Positions 11,901 through 23,800 of a DNA stretch of 64,000 nt are shown piece by piece. How positions within the stretch are numbered: position 1 is the first letter of the stretch; each line of letters starts with the position of its first letter. This stretch comes from Undaria pinnatifida (Eukaryota > Sar > Phaeophyceae > Laminariales > Alariaceae), in assembly GCA_012845835.1 (NCBI GenBank), contig JABAKD010000001.1, positions 3,599,540-3,663,539 of the forward strand, read 5' to 3'. The position numbers and the translations under genes are program-made. The notes beneath the pieces are model-generated. The model worked only from the letters and a program-made list of their open reading frames with translations. It did no database searches and was not told the origin of the DNA.

Positions 11901-14900
11901 GTCGATCGTTTCCAGGGAGTGCAATTCCCGGTTTAACGGTAACAACCGGTAACGCAGTTCGTCGGTAGGTACCCCGAAAAAATTCAGTACATTCTTCTGT
12001 CCCCAATCCCTAGGAAACAAAGCCAACAATACATTGTGGAAACCAGGTGGCAGATAAGTATAACCAGAGACTTTCCGGGGAACACTTGTCAGCGAAAGAT
12101 AGCACGACAATCTCAGGGGGAAAATGTTAGTGCCCCGTATCCCCTGATCAACAGCGCCTACGTATACATCGAAAAGCCCGCTGAATTTTCGCAACCCCCC
12201 CCCCCCCCAGCGTGGGGATCGTTCGTATACACCCCTCAGGGGATGTGGGTCACAGTTGCGGCTGTTTCGGGCTCGGCCTACGAAAGCGGTACTGCAGCAC
12301 GTGAAATGCACGTAAGTGGACAAAACGACGGCGATCTCTCACCTGAGGACGTTCCTAATGGTATCGCTTGCATACGAGTCTGCGTTTAGAAAATGGATTT
12401 GTTACGTACCTAGGCCATGGGACTGTTAATGGCGTTGCATTTTCGTGTTTTCTTTTTTCTTTTTCTAAAAAAGAAAAGTTTGCCACGCCCGGTTCTTGGT
12501 CCAGTTGGAGCGAACGGAAGCGTCAGCGGAGCTGATGATTGAAGACAGTACAAGTACTTGGGGTGAGGTATATTGGCACGTACAGTAGTGGGGAGGGTGG
12601 GGGAGGGCCCACGATGTGACCCCGGATCTGAGTTACTACTCGGAGGGAGCGCGAGAGTAGTGCGAGGAAAATACATGGGACGACAAAATAATAGTAGTAA
12701 TAAAACTAACACTAAAACTAATAATAACAAAACAATATATATTGAGCTCTCACAAGTGAAGAGCCCCAGAAAACTAGATTCATCCGAACCGTAGCCAGCG
12801 CGTCTTCTGCGGTAGCCTCGTTTTCGCCGATTACAGGTAGGTAACATGATTTATTCCAGTTAACATGCCATCCTTGCCTTGTATCGCGTAAGCAAGGAGG
12901 TTGTCCTTGGTGCCCATCCTTGCTCCCCCGACAGCTTGCCGTATCTCTCGCCACTATTTCATGCAATTCACCAAAAATATAAAATAAAGCACGCGAGGCC
13001 GACGTATCTTGCGGCTCCCAAAGACGAGCATCGACCACTCAAATGTTCAAGCTCACAGCTGACGTGTGCGTACAGTGTTTTCTGTAAAAACAACGGTTTG
13101 GAAGAACAAACACACCTTGTATCGCTGGAGCTCGGAGGTTGCCTTGATGCCCACTCTTGCTCCTCCGACAGCTTGGGCGATTTCCTGGCAGGTATAACGC
13201 CGCTGCACCCCCAGCAACCTACCCGCGGCGGTACGATCACAAAAAAAAAAAAAAACTTAGCTGTGAGATCGGGGATCTGATCGAGAACAACCTTTGCAAG
13301 CTGCGCGTGACGCTCCGATCGCAACGCTCGACAGGGTGCGTCGGTACCCACGAAGGATGCACGTCGGCGACTCCTGAGCGCTAAGCGGTATCTGGGTCAA
13401 CAGGAGGGCTTTACAAAAGACGATCAGCCTGTCCCCTAATCGTTCTGTGCACGGGGACTACCATGCACACACAACCTGTATTGCGTAGTGTATACTGTAT
13501 GACGCACGCTGCGGTAGAGGCGCCCTTCTGTTTTCCTGAGCCCCTTCACTCGATGAGGTTTATACGCCTTTCTTAACCCAAACAAAAATGACTTGGGGAT
13601 GATAATAAGTGCTACTCGACAAAAAAAATATCCCATGGCCTACCGTAGGTATACAACGAACAATAGTGCAAAAACATAATTTAAATTGCGACGAATTTTA
13701 GGTTGCGCGCGAGGGGGGGGGGGTTATTATTCAGAAAAAAAAAGCGTTTCAGCCAAAAAAGTGTTACCTCTATCGTAAAACGCGCCTGTCATCGACCAAT
13801 CAGCACGCGTTGCTATGCGTCAACCCTGTTGAGGACAACCCTGTTGAGGACCACATGTCTACTGACCAAAGCAACTGCGGGTGCGGCCCTATCAAGACAT
13901 TAGGAGCAAGCGTGCCACACAAGTTCTTACGTAGAGGTGCCCCGATTATTTTCCGGGACCCAGCTCCTCCCTTGAGGAGCTCTATGCTTCACACACACAA
14001 CAAAAAACACCGATTTTTTTGTAGAGCTGCGAGTCGGCAGGATTCCGCGACTAATGACTAATCGGTAGGTGCTGTTAAATAACTATTAATAAGTTAATAT
14101 GTCAGAGCCATCCTACGGTAGAGGTGCATCAAACAGTCCGTGAGCTCCTCGCATGAGGAGCTCACTATCTCACCCGAAAAATTATTTCGAAGGCATTCGT
14201 TCCCACAACCCGACCAAGCTTCTATGCCTTCGTCCTAAAAATATATGTACCTCATGAAAATATTTTACTAATCGGGAGTTCCTCACTTAAGGAGCTCAAT
14301 CGGACAAGTACATTCTTAGTTAATCCAACAACTGCAACCCCTACCGTGGGATGACTGGTGACTTAAGTCGGCAAGTCGGCTGGTAAAGCCAGCTGATGGC
14401 CAGCCGATTTGCCGACTTAAGTCAGCCGCGCGAAGCGAGCCAAATCACCCCCCCCCCCCCCCCCCCGACCGAGGGAACCCCGCCCAAAATTGGGAACATG
14501 TATCCCGCATTTAACATTCCTTCCTAGAACAATGGAAACCCAATAAGTCGGATAGTCGACACCTCTAGGAAACGACTAACTATTAGTCCGACTAATAACT
14601 AGTTGGCGACTTAAGTCGCGCCGACTCACAGCTCTCAGTGTTTACGCAGCATCTACAGCAACAGTACCTCTGCGCCGTTCCCAGAGCAGCCAGGTAGACA
14701 GCATCGGGTGTTCCAGAAATCTTGACGGCAATTTTGTGGGGGACGGGGCAGCCGAGGGATCGGCAGGCGAGGTCGAAGGCGATCAACGTTCGGCACGGCT
14801 CGCCCTTGCCCAGGGCCCCTGGTCTGCACTTCGACTCCATTCTCCTCAGGAACTGTTCAAAGCAAACATGTCAGAAGGCGGCAGCTTAGGCGCGTGATGG

Positions 14901-16111
14901 ACGGCGGTCAACACCTAACACCTCTGGGCGTTTGCTAGGGCTGGGCCTTAGGCATTAGCCACGGCTGGGCCTTGGGCCAGTACTACGTACTGCCAGTATT
15001 ACTACCTGTACACTTGTAATACTGCCACATTGACTGGTGGAAATGCCACGGTTGCCCGTGTATTGGCTTATGGCGTACGTCCCACACTAGCGCCTCAAAA
15101 TACAACAGAAACCCATCAAAAAGCGCAGGGCTGAGAGCCGAGAGGGTGTGCGCAAAATATAACAGAGGGCTGAGAGGGGGAGAGGGGGGAGACCGTGAGC
15201 ACGATGGACAAAGTCAGCTACAGCCGATGCCTTGGACTCTGTGGATCCTTGCTGTACCATCATACACTCTGTTTTCCTCCTTTTCCGTACGCATCAATCT
15301 GGCGCCCAGTTGCCTTCACAACTTGGCCCATCATCTACGCCTTTTTTTTAGCTTTACGTTCTAGAGCCAATCCACAATCTACGTACAAAAATGCCTCCAG
15401 GGTTTTCCGGGGGACGTTGGTGCCTCCCCTCCCTGTCTCCCTGTCAGCCGGCGGTGTGCGGGGGTCGAGGCCTCGCCGCGACCAGTTTCGGCTTCACCTA
15501 AATAGTGTCATGTTTGGGCCCAGCGCACTGCTGTACTGGCTGTATCTACCAGGGCCCAACCCTAGGATTTACACTTGAGAACGGGGCAGGTGCGAAAATG
15601 ACCCCAGCAGTCTAATTCAAACGAAGTTGGTCCGACAGACGTGGGTGTGGTAGCACTGAACTGTGCCCATTGCACCACACACGATAATAGACTGACATAG
15701 ATGATTTAGTGTGGATAATATTTGCTCCCCTCACGTGAGAAATCAGACGGCAATAACAACCAATAGCACTATTATCGCCCAGTCCAGGCACATAGGAAAG
15801 ACTGGGACGGTTCATTCACCTGAGTAACGCCTGGTGGGGCTTGTTAGCCGACAACACGGCAATGTATACTTCATGCGCTGCGCTCTGTGCACAGGATGCT
15901 GGCGGCGCGCTACACCCTCTGCACAGCTCCTTCCTGAACGATACTTACATGAAATTCAAATTTTAGGTACATAATTAAAGTTGAGTACAAAACAAAAACG
16001 AAAGTGTTGTCAGGTTGTTACCTCTTGAGCTTTGGGGACCGCCTCTATGGAATTGACCCCACAAGAGAGTCGTAGGCGCTCCAGCTCAGCATCCTGTCGA
16101 TTGGGAGACAT
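8987..16111 (-). CDS. ORC6: Origin recognition complex subunit 6
   Basis: Six exons: 16111-16022, 14852-14646, 13184-13116, 10805-10701, 9908-9828, 9466-8987. All junctions are phase 0 and the protein is about 335 residues. Exon 1 starts at ATG with MSPNRQDAELERLRLSCG. Exon 2 carries the first cyclin-like helices (ending in KISGTPDAVYLAALG). Exon 3 is EIAQAVGGARVGIKATSE. Exon 4 has the ORC6 signature around SIDLDSTVYAVAAFYLCARK. Exon 5 continues HPVNKQRLLELSLVREAEF, matching the V-x-K-x-x-L helix that closes the second TFIIB-like domain. Exon 6 is a Ser/Thr/Gly-rich basic tail. ORC6 binds DNA as part of ORC and is needed to load MCM at origins. The donor of exon 2 is uncertain (GTACTG at 14667 or GTAAAC at 14645); only the latter keeps phase. 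A decayed copy of exon 3 lies downstream. The gene is head-to-head with the TraB gene. Confidence 0.85.
10640..10675. repeat. Poly-G run beside an ORC6 exon
   Basis: A run of about 14 G with flanking G-rich sequence sits about 30 bp past the donor of ORC6 exon 4 on the transcribed minus strand, where it reads as poly-C. It is low-complexity intron sequence. Its length may be unreliable in the assembly. Confidence 0.5.
12876..12960 (-). pseudogene. Decayed tandem copy of ORC6 exon 3
   Basis: On the minus strand this segment matches ORC6 exon 3 (13184-13116) from its first bases (GAAAT) to its end (GCGATACAAGG), with the shared block CAAGCTGTCGG.GGAGCAAG in between. A roughly 12-base insertion after the start and several indels destroy the reading frame, so splicing it in place of exon 3 would truncate the protein. 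It lies about 155 bp downstream of the donor of exon 3. It is a relic of tandem exon duplication. Confidence 0.75.
13700..14400. repeat. Fragments of the GGAGCTC / GAGGTGC repeat family
   Basis: Within ORC6 intron 2 several short palindromic blocks recur: TAGAGGTGC followed by a GAGCTCCT...AGGAGCTC stem (near 13930-13985, 14120-14165 and 14275-14300), and TCAGAAAA...CGTTTCAGCC (about 13728-13760). The same blocks appear near 5420, 28690-29290, 49170, 57090-57360 and 59090, so this is a dispersed MITE-like family in pieces. A poly-C run of about 16 lies at 14449-14466. Confidence 0.4.
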
Positions 16112-17847
16112 GATTGTCCCCGAGTCGTGCGCTTCTGTCCACAACAGAGCCTGTAAACTAAAAAATACTCGAAATTCGAAATCAAACTGACCTACAGGTG
16201 TTCGTGTAGAGATGAAAGGCCTGTTCATCTGACGGTTTCACAAGTCTGTGCTGGAACGATTTCACACGTGAGTACCTGGTAATATTTTAGCTTTCAGCCC
16301 ACACCTGCACGATGGTATATTGGGCAGTGGTTTTGGCTGAGAGATACTTTACTCCAAGACTGACGGACACCAGCAGTATCGCAGTCGTGTACAAATACAT
16401 GGCCAATAGAGTGGGGAGAACATACAAAGGAGACAAAAAAGTAAAAAGTCACCAAACCACCTAGACCCAAACGGGTGATACCCCTGTACCCCCAAAAATG
16501 AAAGCTTCGCAGGTGTTGGCACTCCCATATTTTTCTTGCCCACAGACGCCACGCGCCCTCGCTGCAAAGTGACAAATCCTTGTCGAAGCCCTGTCATACT
16601 ACAGTTGTACTCGTTCTACGGGAGGAACGCCTTCTTTGCGCACTACGATGAGGTGCTCCCTTTGCGTGGGTGAGCAACAAAGTTCGGTGTGGGCTTCCCC
16701 CACACCTGCGCTTGGTATGTTGTCGGTGCAGTTCGCATTATCGGTACTCTTCGTGTTTTGTTTTCTCGCAAGTATTTGATGAAGGACATCCTACCCCGAG
16801 TCGAGTTGCGCAACACCAGCACCTCGTTCAGACACGAGACATGGCCCCCCTCGGTTGTTGTCCCCATCACGTGACCGGGCTCTGTTTTGTTTTAGCGTAC
16901 GATTGCTGCTGCTCAGGATGGGTCTATGCTCGTCCAAACCCGGGCTTGGCGTGGGAATTAAGCAAACAACTGCGACTGCTGCTGCTCCTGTTGCAGCTGT
17001 TTTGCGCAAAGCTGACAGTCCCGTATGAGCACGAAAGCCTGTCTGTGACGCAAGCAAGCGGGATGGTATGATGCGTTTGCTGTCTATGGCAGTACGCGGC
17101 AATGCTGTGCGTAGTATTGATCGTGCGTAAGCCATCGTAAGTGCAGAATGCGTTGGCGTTGCTTTCTTACGAAGTACTGCCAGATACGGCGTATCGAGAC
17201 TGCACGTACAGCGTAGCACGACGATCGCGCAGCCTATGAGCAGCCGAGCTGCTGTTCTCTCGGTCGCCTGGGTTCACGATTTGTTTTCCACCAATCGACA
17301 TCCAGCACCCCCAGTATCCGTGCTGGTCATTCATGCTACGTAAAGAGACCCAAGCTCTTTCGTCGCATAACTAGTACATTGCTAATGCGGTAGGAGTAAG
17401 GAGACAAGGGCTTCCGCCTCGGAAGAGCATTGTCTCACTCTCACCTGCCCTCACCTGCCCTCCCGACTATTAATAGCACACAAATGACGGTGCGCCTGCT
17501 GTTCTCTCGGTCGGCTGGGCTCATGATTTTTTTTCCACCAATCGACATCCAGCACCCCCAGTGTCCGTGCCGATTCTTCATCCTACGTCATGAGAGCCAA
17601 GCTCTGTGTTCGCAGCACAAGTACATCGCTAACCATAGGAGACAAAGGCTTCCGCCTCTCGCAAAAGCATTGTCTCACCCACCCTCCCGACTAGCGCCCA
17701 ATGACGGTGCCCTAACCGCCAACGAGGGCGTATCCGCGAGAAGGCCGCACTGACTCGATACAGAAAACACCATCAGCGCCAACAACACCAACAACGGCAT
17801 AATTCCGTTTTTTTACAATATTAAGTTGGCGTCTTTTCAGGATTTCC
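16112..17847. promoter_or_regulatory. Shared upstream region of ORC6 and the TraB gene
   Basis: The 1.7 kb between the start of ORC6 (minus, 16111) and the first proposed TraB exon (plus, 17848) should hold both promoters. No TATA box can be assigned with confidence. The main visible structure is a direct repeat of about 200 bp, 17245-17460 and 17498-17690. Both halves contain GCTGTTCTCTCGGTCG, then CCACCAATCGACATCCAGCA, and end near GGCTTCCGCCTC and CATTGTCTCAC. A related piece (CATCCAGCATATCCAGTGTC) occurs near 34075, so the repeat is not unique to this promoter. Confidence 0.4.
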
Positions 17848-20800
17848 ATGTACAAACATCAGCCTTCTTCGTTATGTGCTTCGTCGATCAGCAGCTTTTG
17901 CTGCGCTGGCTGGCCACTGATCACTGATCCTCCGCCTTTCTCACTTTGTCCCCGTCGGCCTGTATCCGCGCGTTATGGATATCTGGGATGCTGGTTCGCG
18001 GCTACAACGACTACAACAACAATCACAAACCGTCACCACCACCCCCACGATCACCACGACACCCCCCTCCCCCTTCATTCCCATCGCCACAATAAAGGCG
18101 CCGTGGTCGTCGCCGCCGCTCCATCCGCCGCCGCCCGCGCATTTCCGGCGTTTCACACCCCCTTGCCGGCCCAGCCTACCGGGAAGGGCTGCGTTGCGTC
18201 CGCTCGTGCTCGAAGGGGGGGTGGGGGGGCGTGCATAAGACGACCGCGGCAAGGTTACGACTCGCAGCGGTCGCCTCTGCTCGAGCCGAGAGTGACACCT
18301 CCTGCTAGGGCTAAGGCTTTAGCGAGTACGGCGGCATCGGAAGGCGTTGGTGACGTGGAGGGTGGGAGGGGTACGCGCGGCTTTCCTTCTCTGCAGGTGC
18401 TCACTTTGCTTTGTTTATTGTGCTTTTATAACGGTGCTTGCCCCTGGTGCTGTTTTTTTTCGGCGGGGGGGCGGGGAGAGTAGGGGGCGGGGGGTGGAGG
18501 AGGGGGGGGGAGGCTTCAGTTGTAGTGGTAGTGGTGGAAGTCATGGAAGTTGTGGCGGTGTTGGTGTTGACGGTGTAGGTATTGTTGGAGTTGATATTGT
18601 TGGTGTTGGTGTTGGTGCCGTTGCTGCTGCTGCTTTTGTTGCTGTTGCTGTTGCTGCTGCCACTGCTTCCGATTCCGGTTTTGTGAACCTGTATTTTTTG
18701 TGCGCTGCTTGTTACAGTCTACTGCTGTAGAACCCCTCTGAATGCTAGCCATCAAGGTGAGCGTGGCCTTTCGTGGTGGTGGTAGAAACGAGGTATGCGT
18801 GGACAAATAACGTGGCGGGGGGATTAAGTATCGATGCGGTGCCGTCTTCGATTATGACTTATCCTCTCTTCAATAGATAGCACCGCTTCAGTTAACTGAT
18901 CCAACCACTTTTTAATAACTACCATACCCATCCCCCCATTCACCCACCCCCGCCCGCACCTGCATCTGCAAACACGGGCAGAATATTCCTCCGTCTTCGT
19001 TGGTGCTTAGGGATGAATCGACGGGCTGCGATATTTATCTGGTGAGTGAGGAATGAGGAAGGTGCCTGGCCTTGCCCTCTCACGCTGTCGATCGCATCCG
19101 TGCTTTAGCCCTTTTGGAACTAAGTCAAACTTCTATTTACAAGGTTAACTTTCGTTGTTCGCGAGCTCGAGCCCATCCCCTTAAATAGTGCATACTCGTA
19201 CCCGTAGGTATATTTTCCTCTGCAAAAATTGACTCGCGGAAAAAGATGCGCGAGATCTCGAGTTAGCAAAAAGACGAGGAAAATCGACGGCCACTGGAGA
19301 TGCTCGACCCTCCGCGCGATATAACTTAAAGTACGGTAACGGAAGGGGGAGCAAGGGACGATAGCTGTGGCCACGGTTTGTCCAGAGGCACGAAAGTAAA
19401 TTGATATCGAGAATACCGACAAAACAATCACCAATCCCAGCAGTAGGCACGGTTACTAGCCGGCTCGAGTTGAACTCGCATTATCCCAGCAGTGGCCACG
19501 AGGTTGTTGTCCCGGCCTATGATATCACCCCAACTACTGCAGGTTGGATGTCTGCATGGGTCCCACGCGTCTGGGCGAGACGTTCAGGGAGTACTGGAAA
19601 GGGTTAGGCCGGGCGCCGTAGTGCTGGAGCTCTGCGACAGCCGGCATCGCTCGCTTCGGCGAGACCTCGAGAAGGGAGCGAGGGTGAGCGTGGATGCATG
19701 GCACTGCTGCAATTAGAAGGCGAACTGTTGATGGTGGTGGTGATGGTGGTGGTGGTATGGTGCTTGTGGTATCATAGTATGGTGGTATGGTGGTTGCGGT
19801 GGTGGTGGCCGAGCGAGGGGAGGGGTGGGCGGGGGGAGGGGGGGCGTACTCGTATGCTGCTCGCCTCAGTCATTTGACCATTGACCACGCTTTCGAGACT
19901 GAGGGCGACGGCGAGGGAGTGGTGGCGGTGGTGGTGGTGGTTGAGGCGGAGATTGGGGGTGGGAGCGGCTGGGATTGGTGGTAGTGGTGGTGATGATGGC
20001 TGCGCATGCTGGTGGTGATATTGTTGTTGTCGGTGTTGTTGTCGTTGTCATCGTCGTCGTTGTCGTCGTCGTCGTTATCGTTGTTGTTGCTGCTAACATC
20101 TTTGTCCCTTTGGTGGTGTTTTTCCCTCATCTTTGCTGGCTCCCTGGGCCTACTACTGCTGTATTATTGATGCATTGTAGTGCTGTGTATAATTCCTTCT
20201 TGTTTTTGTTCTCTGTTTGTGTCACAGGGAGACATACCTCTGGAGGGGAAAGCGAGATGGAAGGCGGTATTCACGGGGTGGGGGAAGGGGGTGCAGAACA
20301 CGACCAAGAAGGCGGGCTTGCTTCAGGTAAGTTTTTTTCTTGTTCGTTGCTCAGTATGTTTTGTTTTTATTTTTTTTCTCTCTTTTGGTGGGTTTTCGCC
20401 GGCGAAGGAATGGTTCAACGGGGGTCGATGGACGTATCGATTGGTTGAATGGTGGGTTGATTGGGTGGTTGATGGTTGACTGATTGATTGATTGATTGAT
20501 TAACTGACTGGTTGGTTTATTGTTTGGTTGATTTGTTGATGGATTGCGTTGTTGATTGATCAAGTCATTGGTTGGTTGATCGTCGCCCTTGACTGACTGT
20601 TACTACTGTACGGCGGTGTTGTTGCAGGGATATGCTCGTCATACATTTTTTCGCTGGACTCTGCCCCATCCAAGTTATCACCCCATGCCTTGCGTTCATC
20701 CGTCGATGACTGTCGTTATAATACACCACACTACTGACAACGAGCCATTCAAGCGACCCCCCCCACACACTGCCACGCAACGTACAACACCCATACCCCC

Positions 20801-23800
20801 TCCTTCAGCTGCCGCCTAACCTCCAAAATCCGTACCCTCCCCCCCCCCCCCCCCCGACAACTGCCGCCCATTCTGCAAAATCCTTGCCCGGTCGAACTTG
20901 GCGTCTAAAAAGGGATTGCTAGCAGGCTTCCTGAGCGCCCCGTACGTCGTACAGCGACTGGGAGATTTCGACCCGGGTCTGGAGTTCAAGACCGCCATGG
21001 TCTACGCGGACGCGTCCATCCGACAGCAGTCTCCGAGCACGAAACCATCTCCTGGCGATTTTCCCGAGAATTTTCCGGAGGTCGAGGTTTCTTCCGGGGT
21101 GGAGTTAGGCGGGGTCGAGGCGAGCGGAGTGGCGGCAGGCGTCGTGGAAGCCGGGGGTGGGGGTGGGGGTGGGGGTGGAGCCGCGCTCGGTGAGTGCGCC
21201 GTGGTTTTGGGGGATCGAGACGTGCAGGAGACGTTGAGGCGGCTGGGGGGCGCGCTGACCGCCCTCACTGACCGGAGCGGTAAGGATAAGGGTGACGGCG
21301 GCGCGGGGTTGAGAAGGGGGGGAAAGGGGGAAGGAGTGGGGGGGCAGCGGAAAGCATCCGGAGCGGGAGTTGGATCTGTGGCTGGAGGCCTTGGGCTTGT
21401 CGGGACGGGGGGCGCTGGCGAGTTGGACGTGGAGGTGAGGGGGTTCACGCAAGAAAGCTGTCGGTCGTTTGGTGGGTGGGTGGATGGGTGGGTGAATGTG
21501 TGTTTTTTTCTTGTTAATTTTTCGCTTATCGGTATATTGAATATCAGGTACACGTTTTCGTTTTCCATTCCGTCTGCCGTATTAGCTAATGTAAGACGTT
21601 TTGTTCCGTAACCCCTTCCAGTACTCCACCTAAGGTTTGGGGGAAAACTACATGAAATTGGTGTGGGATAATTTTTGCAGTGATGAAAAGGTGATTCGTT
21701 TGGGACCCCAGATATCGCGATCTACAAGAAAACGAGAGTTTCGGTCTTGTCATCCGCCTGTTGATGGTGTGAGTGTAAAGCAATGCAAGTAGCACCATGA
21801 TGCGGCCGTGTCACACTCGCTTCACTGTGTTAATGTGGTTCAGTTAGTGAGCATACAACCCCCCAACCCAAGCAGTGGCTTTTCCTGTACTCGCCACTGT
21901 TCACTCTCAAGACTCAAAAGGGTTAGTGCACACACCATTTCCCGTATCAATATACTTCGAACGTTATATACCAGGTATATATGTAACACACAAGTTGCAA
22001 ATATGATTTTCAACGAAATCTTTCATCTCACAGTTGTATATGTATTGTAATATATATGCTTCAAAATATTGTAATGTATATGCTTCAAAATACAGTTCTT
22101 GAAGGAATATCCAGAAGTTGCACGAGAACAGCCGAAGGCTCCGATTTAGACCAGGTCTTGAGTTGTCTTCGAGATAACTCGAGCTGAGGTCCACCTCTCG
22201 GCGCGCTGTTTCCTGGACGCGCCTCACCTTGCCCCGAACGATTGTTAATCGACTTGGCGCGAGTTCGAATCTCAGTCAAGCAATTCAAGTTTGTTTCTTT
22301 GTTTTCTTTTCTTTGGGGCCGAGCCTCGGTGTGTACATTGTTCGATACCTGATTCTCTTTACTTTCGCGTTTTCCCGCTCTTTTTTAATTTATTTATCGA
22401 CTCAAAGCAAAGTGAAATGTCATTGTATGCTTACTATGCTGGAAATTCCTCTTGCTGTTGTCGAACTGCCGCAGCTGCCGCTCCTGCTGTGGTTGAAATT
22501 ACACATAGATAGCAATTGTGTGAAATAAAAAGATGGGGCATGGGATATCTGGCACAGCAGTAGTGGGTTTGTTGGGTTACACCGGCACAAACCCATGGCA
22601 GTTTTCGTGTTCGTTAGGACCGTGCTGCGCAGTTGCTTAGTTGAGATACACTGCCAGATAACTCATATATGGCACAGTGGTTGCTTTGTTGCGATACGCT
22701 GGCGTACAGTAGTTGCTTACTTGATATACACTGGCATATAACTATGACAGAGTTGGGGTTCCATTAGTACTGCTGTGCTGCGCGAAGGTGGGGCGCGAGA
22801 CTTCTGGCACAGCAGTTGTCTGCTTGGGGTACTTTAGCACTAGCTCAGAACGGTTGCCATTTTCGGGGGTTCCATTTGAACCGTGCTGCGCGGCGATGGG
22901 GCATGGGATATCTGGCACCAGTAGTAGTTGTGTAGTTGGGATACCCTAGCGCAGAACTCTTGGCAATTTGGGGGTTCAAACCACGATGGTGGCCATCATT
23001 GCCTAGTACTGACCGTTCTTCTTCGCCAAGGGATACGCAGGCGCAGCAGTGAGCGGTAGTTTGTTTTTGATGCCTTCGCTATGAAATACTGTATATAGCA
23101 GCACCTGCGGTCGTGGCGGTCGTGGTGGGAGTAGCAGTACTGTGTTAGCGCACGCCTGTGACTCGCCGTGCATGGGATGTTCGACGATGGTGTCGTGTCC
23201 ACGCGCCATTTTCACATTAATAGTAATAACTATGCTGCGTTTCACTTTTTTCTTGGCTTTCATGCCTGATTGGAGGTTGCATTGACTGTCGCCTAACTAT
23301 CCGGTTGTTTGTTCCATCCGTTACCTTCTGAACTCTCCAAATGTTCTTCCCCATATCAAAGTGTTCTGCCCCAGGGAGCAAGAGACGAGTTTAAGCAGAA
23401 AATACGTGTTTTTCCGCACGCTTTCAGCCGGTTTGATGTAAAAATTACTTAGAAAGACAACAACCAACAACCAGCGTCCCCTCTGTTTACACTGATTACA
23501 CGTGCCTGTCGAATTCCAGCGTCCTTCTCGTTTCCTATGTCGAGGATTTTTTATTTTTACTGCCAAAGTTTATTGTGTTCTAAAAGAAAATAAATAGGGT
23601 CGAGGCATAGTTTTCTCTTTCGACAGTTTTTCATTTTCATTTTTTTCTTCTTTTTTTCCATCGAATAGACCTGTCATTGTTTGGGACATTTTAACACTCT
23701 GTCACACCCCTAGCCGTATGGGCATATTCGCATTTTTTTTTTCAAAACTAGGGTGTTCGCGGTCTACCGACTTTGTTTGGGTATTATTTGGGATAGGAAA

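Noticed and set aside
16970-17135. Minus-strand start MAYARSILRTALPRTAIDSK resembling a mitochondrial presequence
   Set aside because: Arg-rich and acid-poor at first, but no convincing donor or downstream exon, and it lies in the shared upstream region. Not enough to call a gene.
22225-22275. tRNA-Asn-like piece (TTGTTAA loop followed by GAGTTCGAATCTC)
   Set aside because: The anticodon stem has only three pairs, the T-stem three, and no D-arm or acceptor stem is found upstream.
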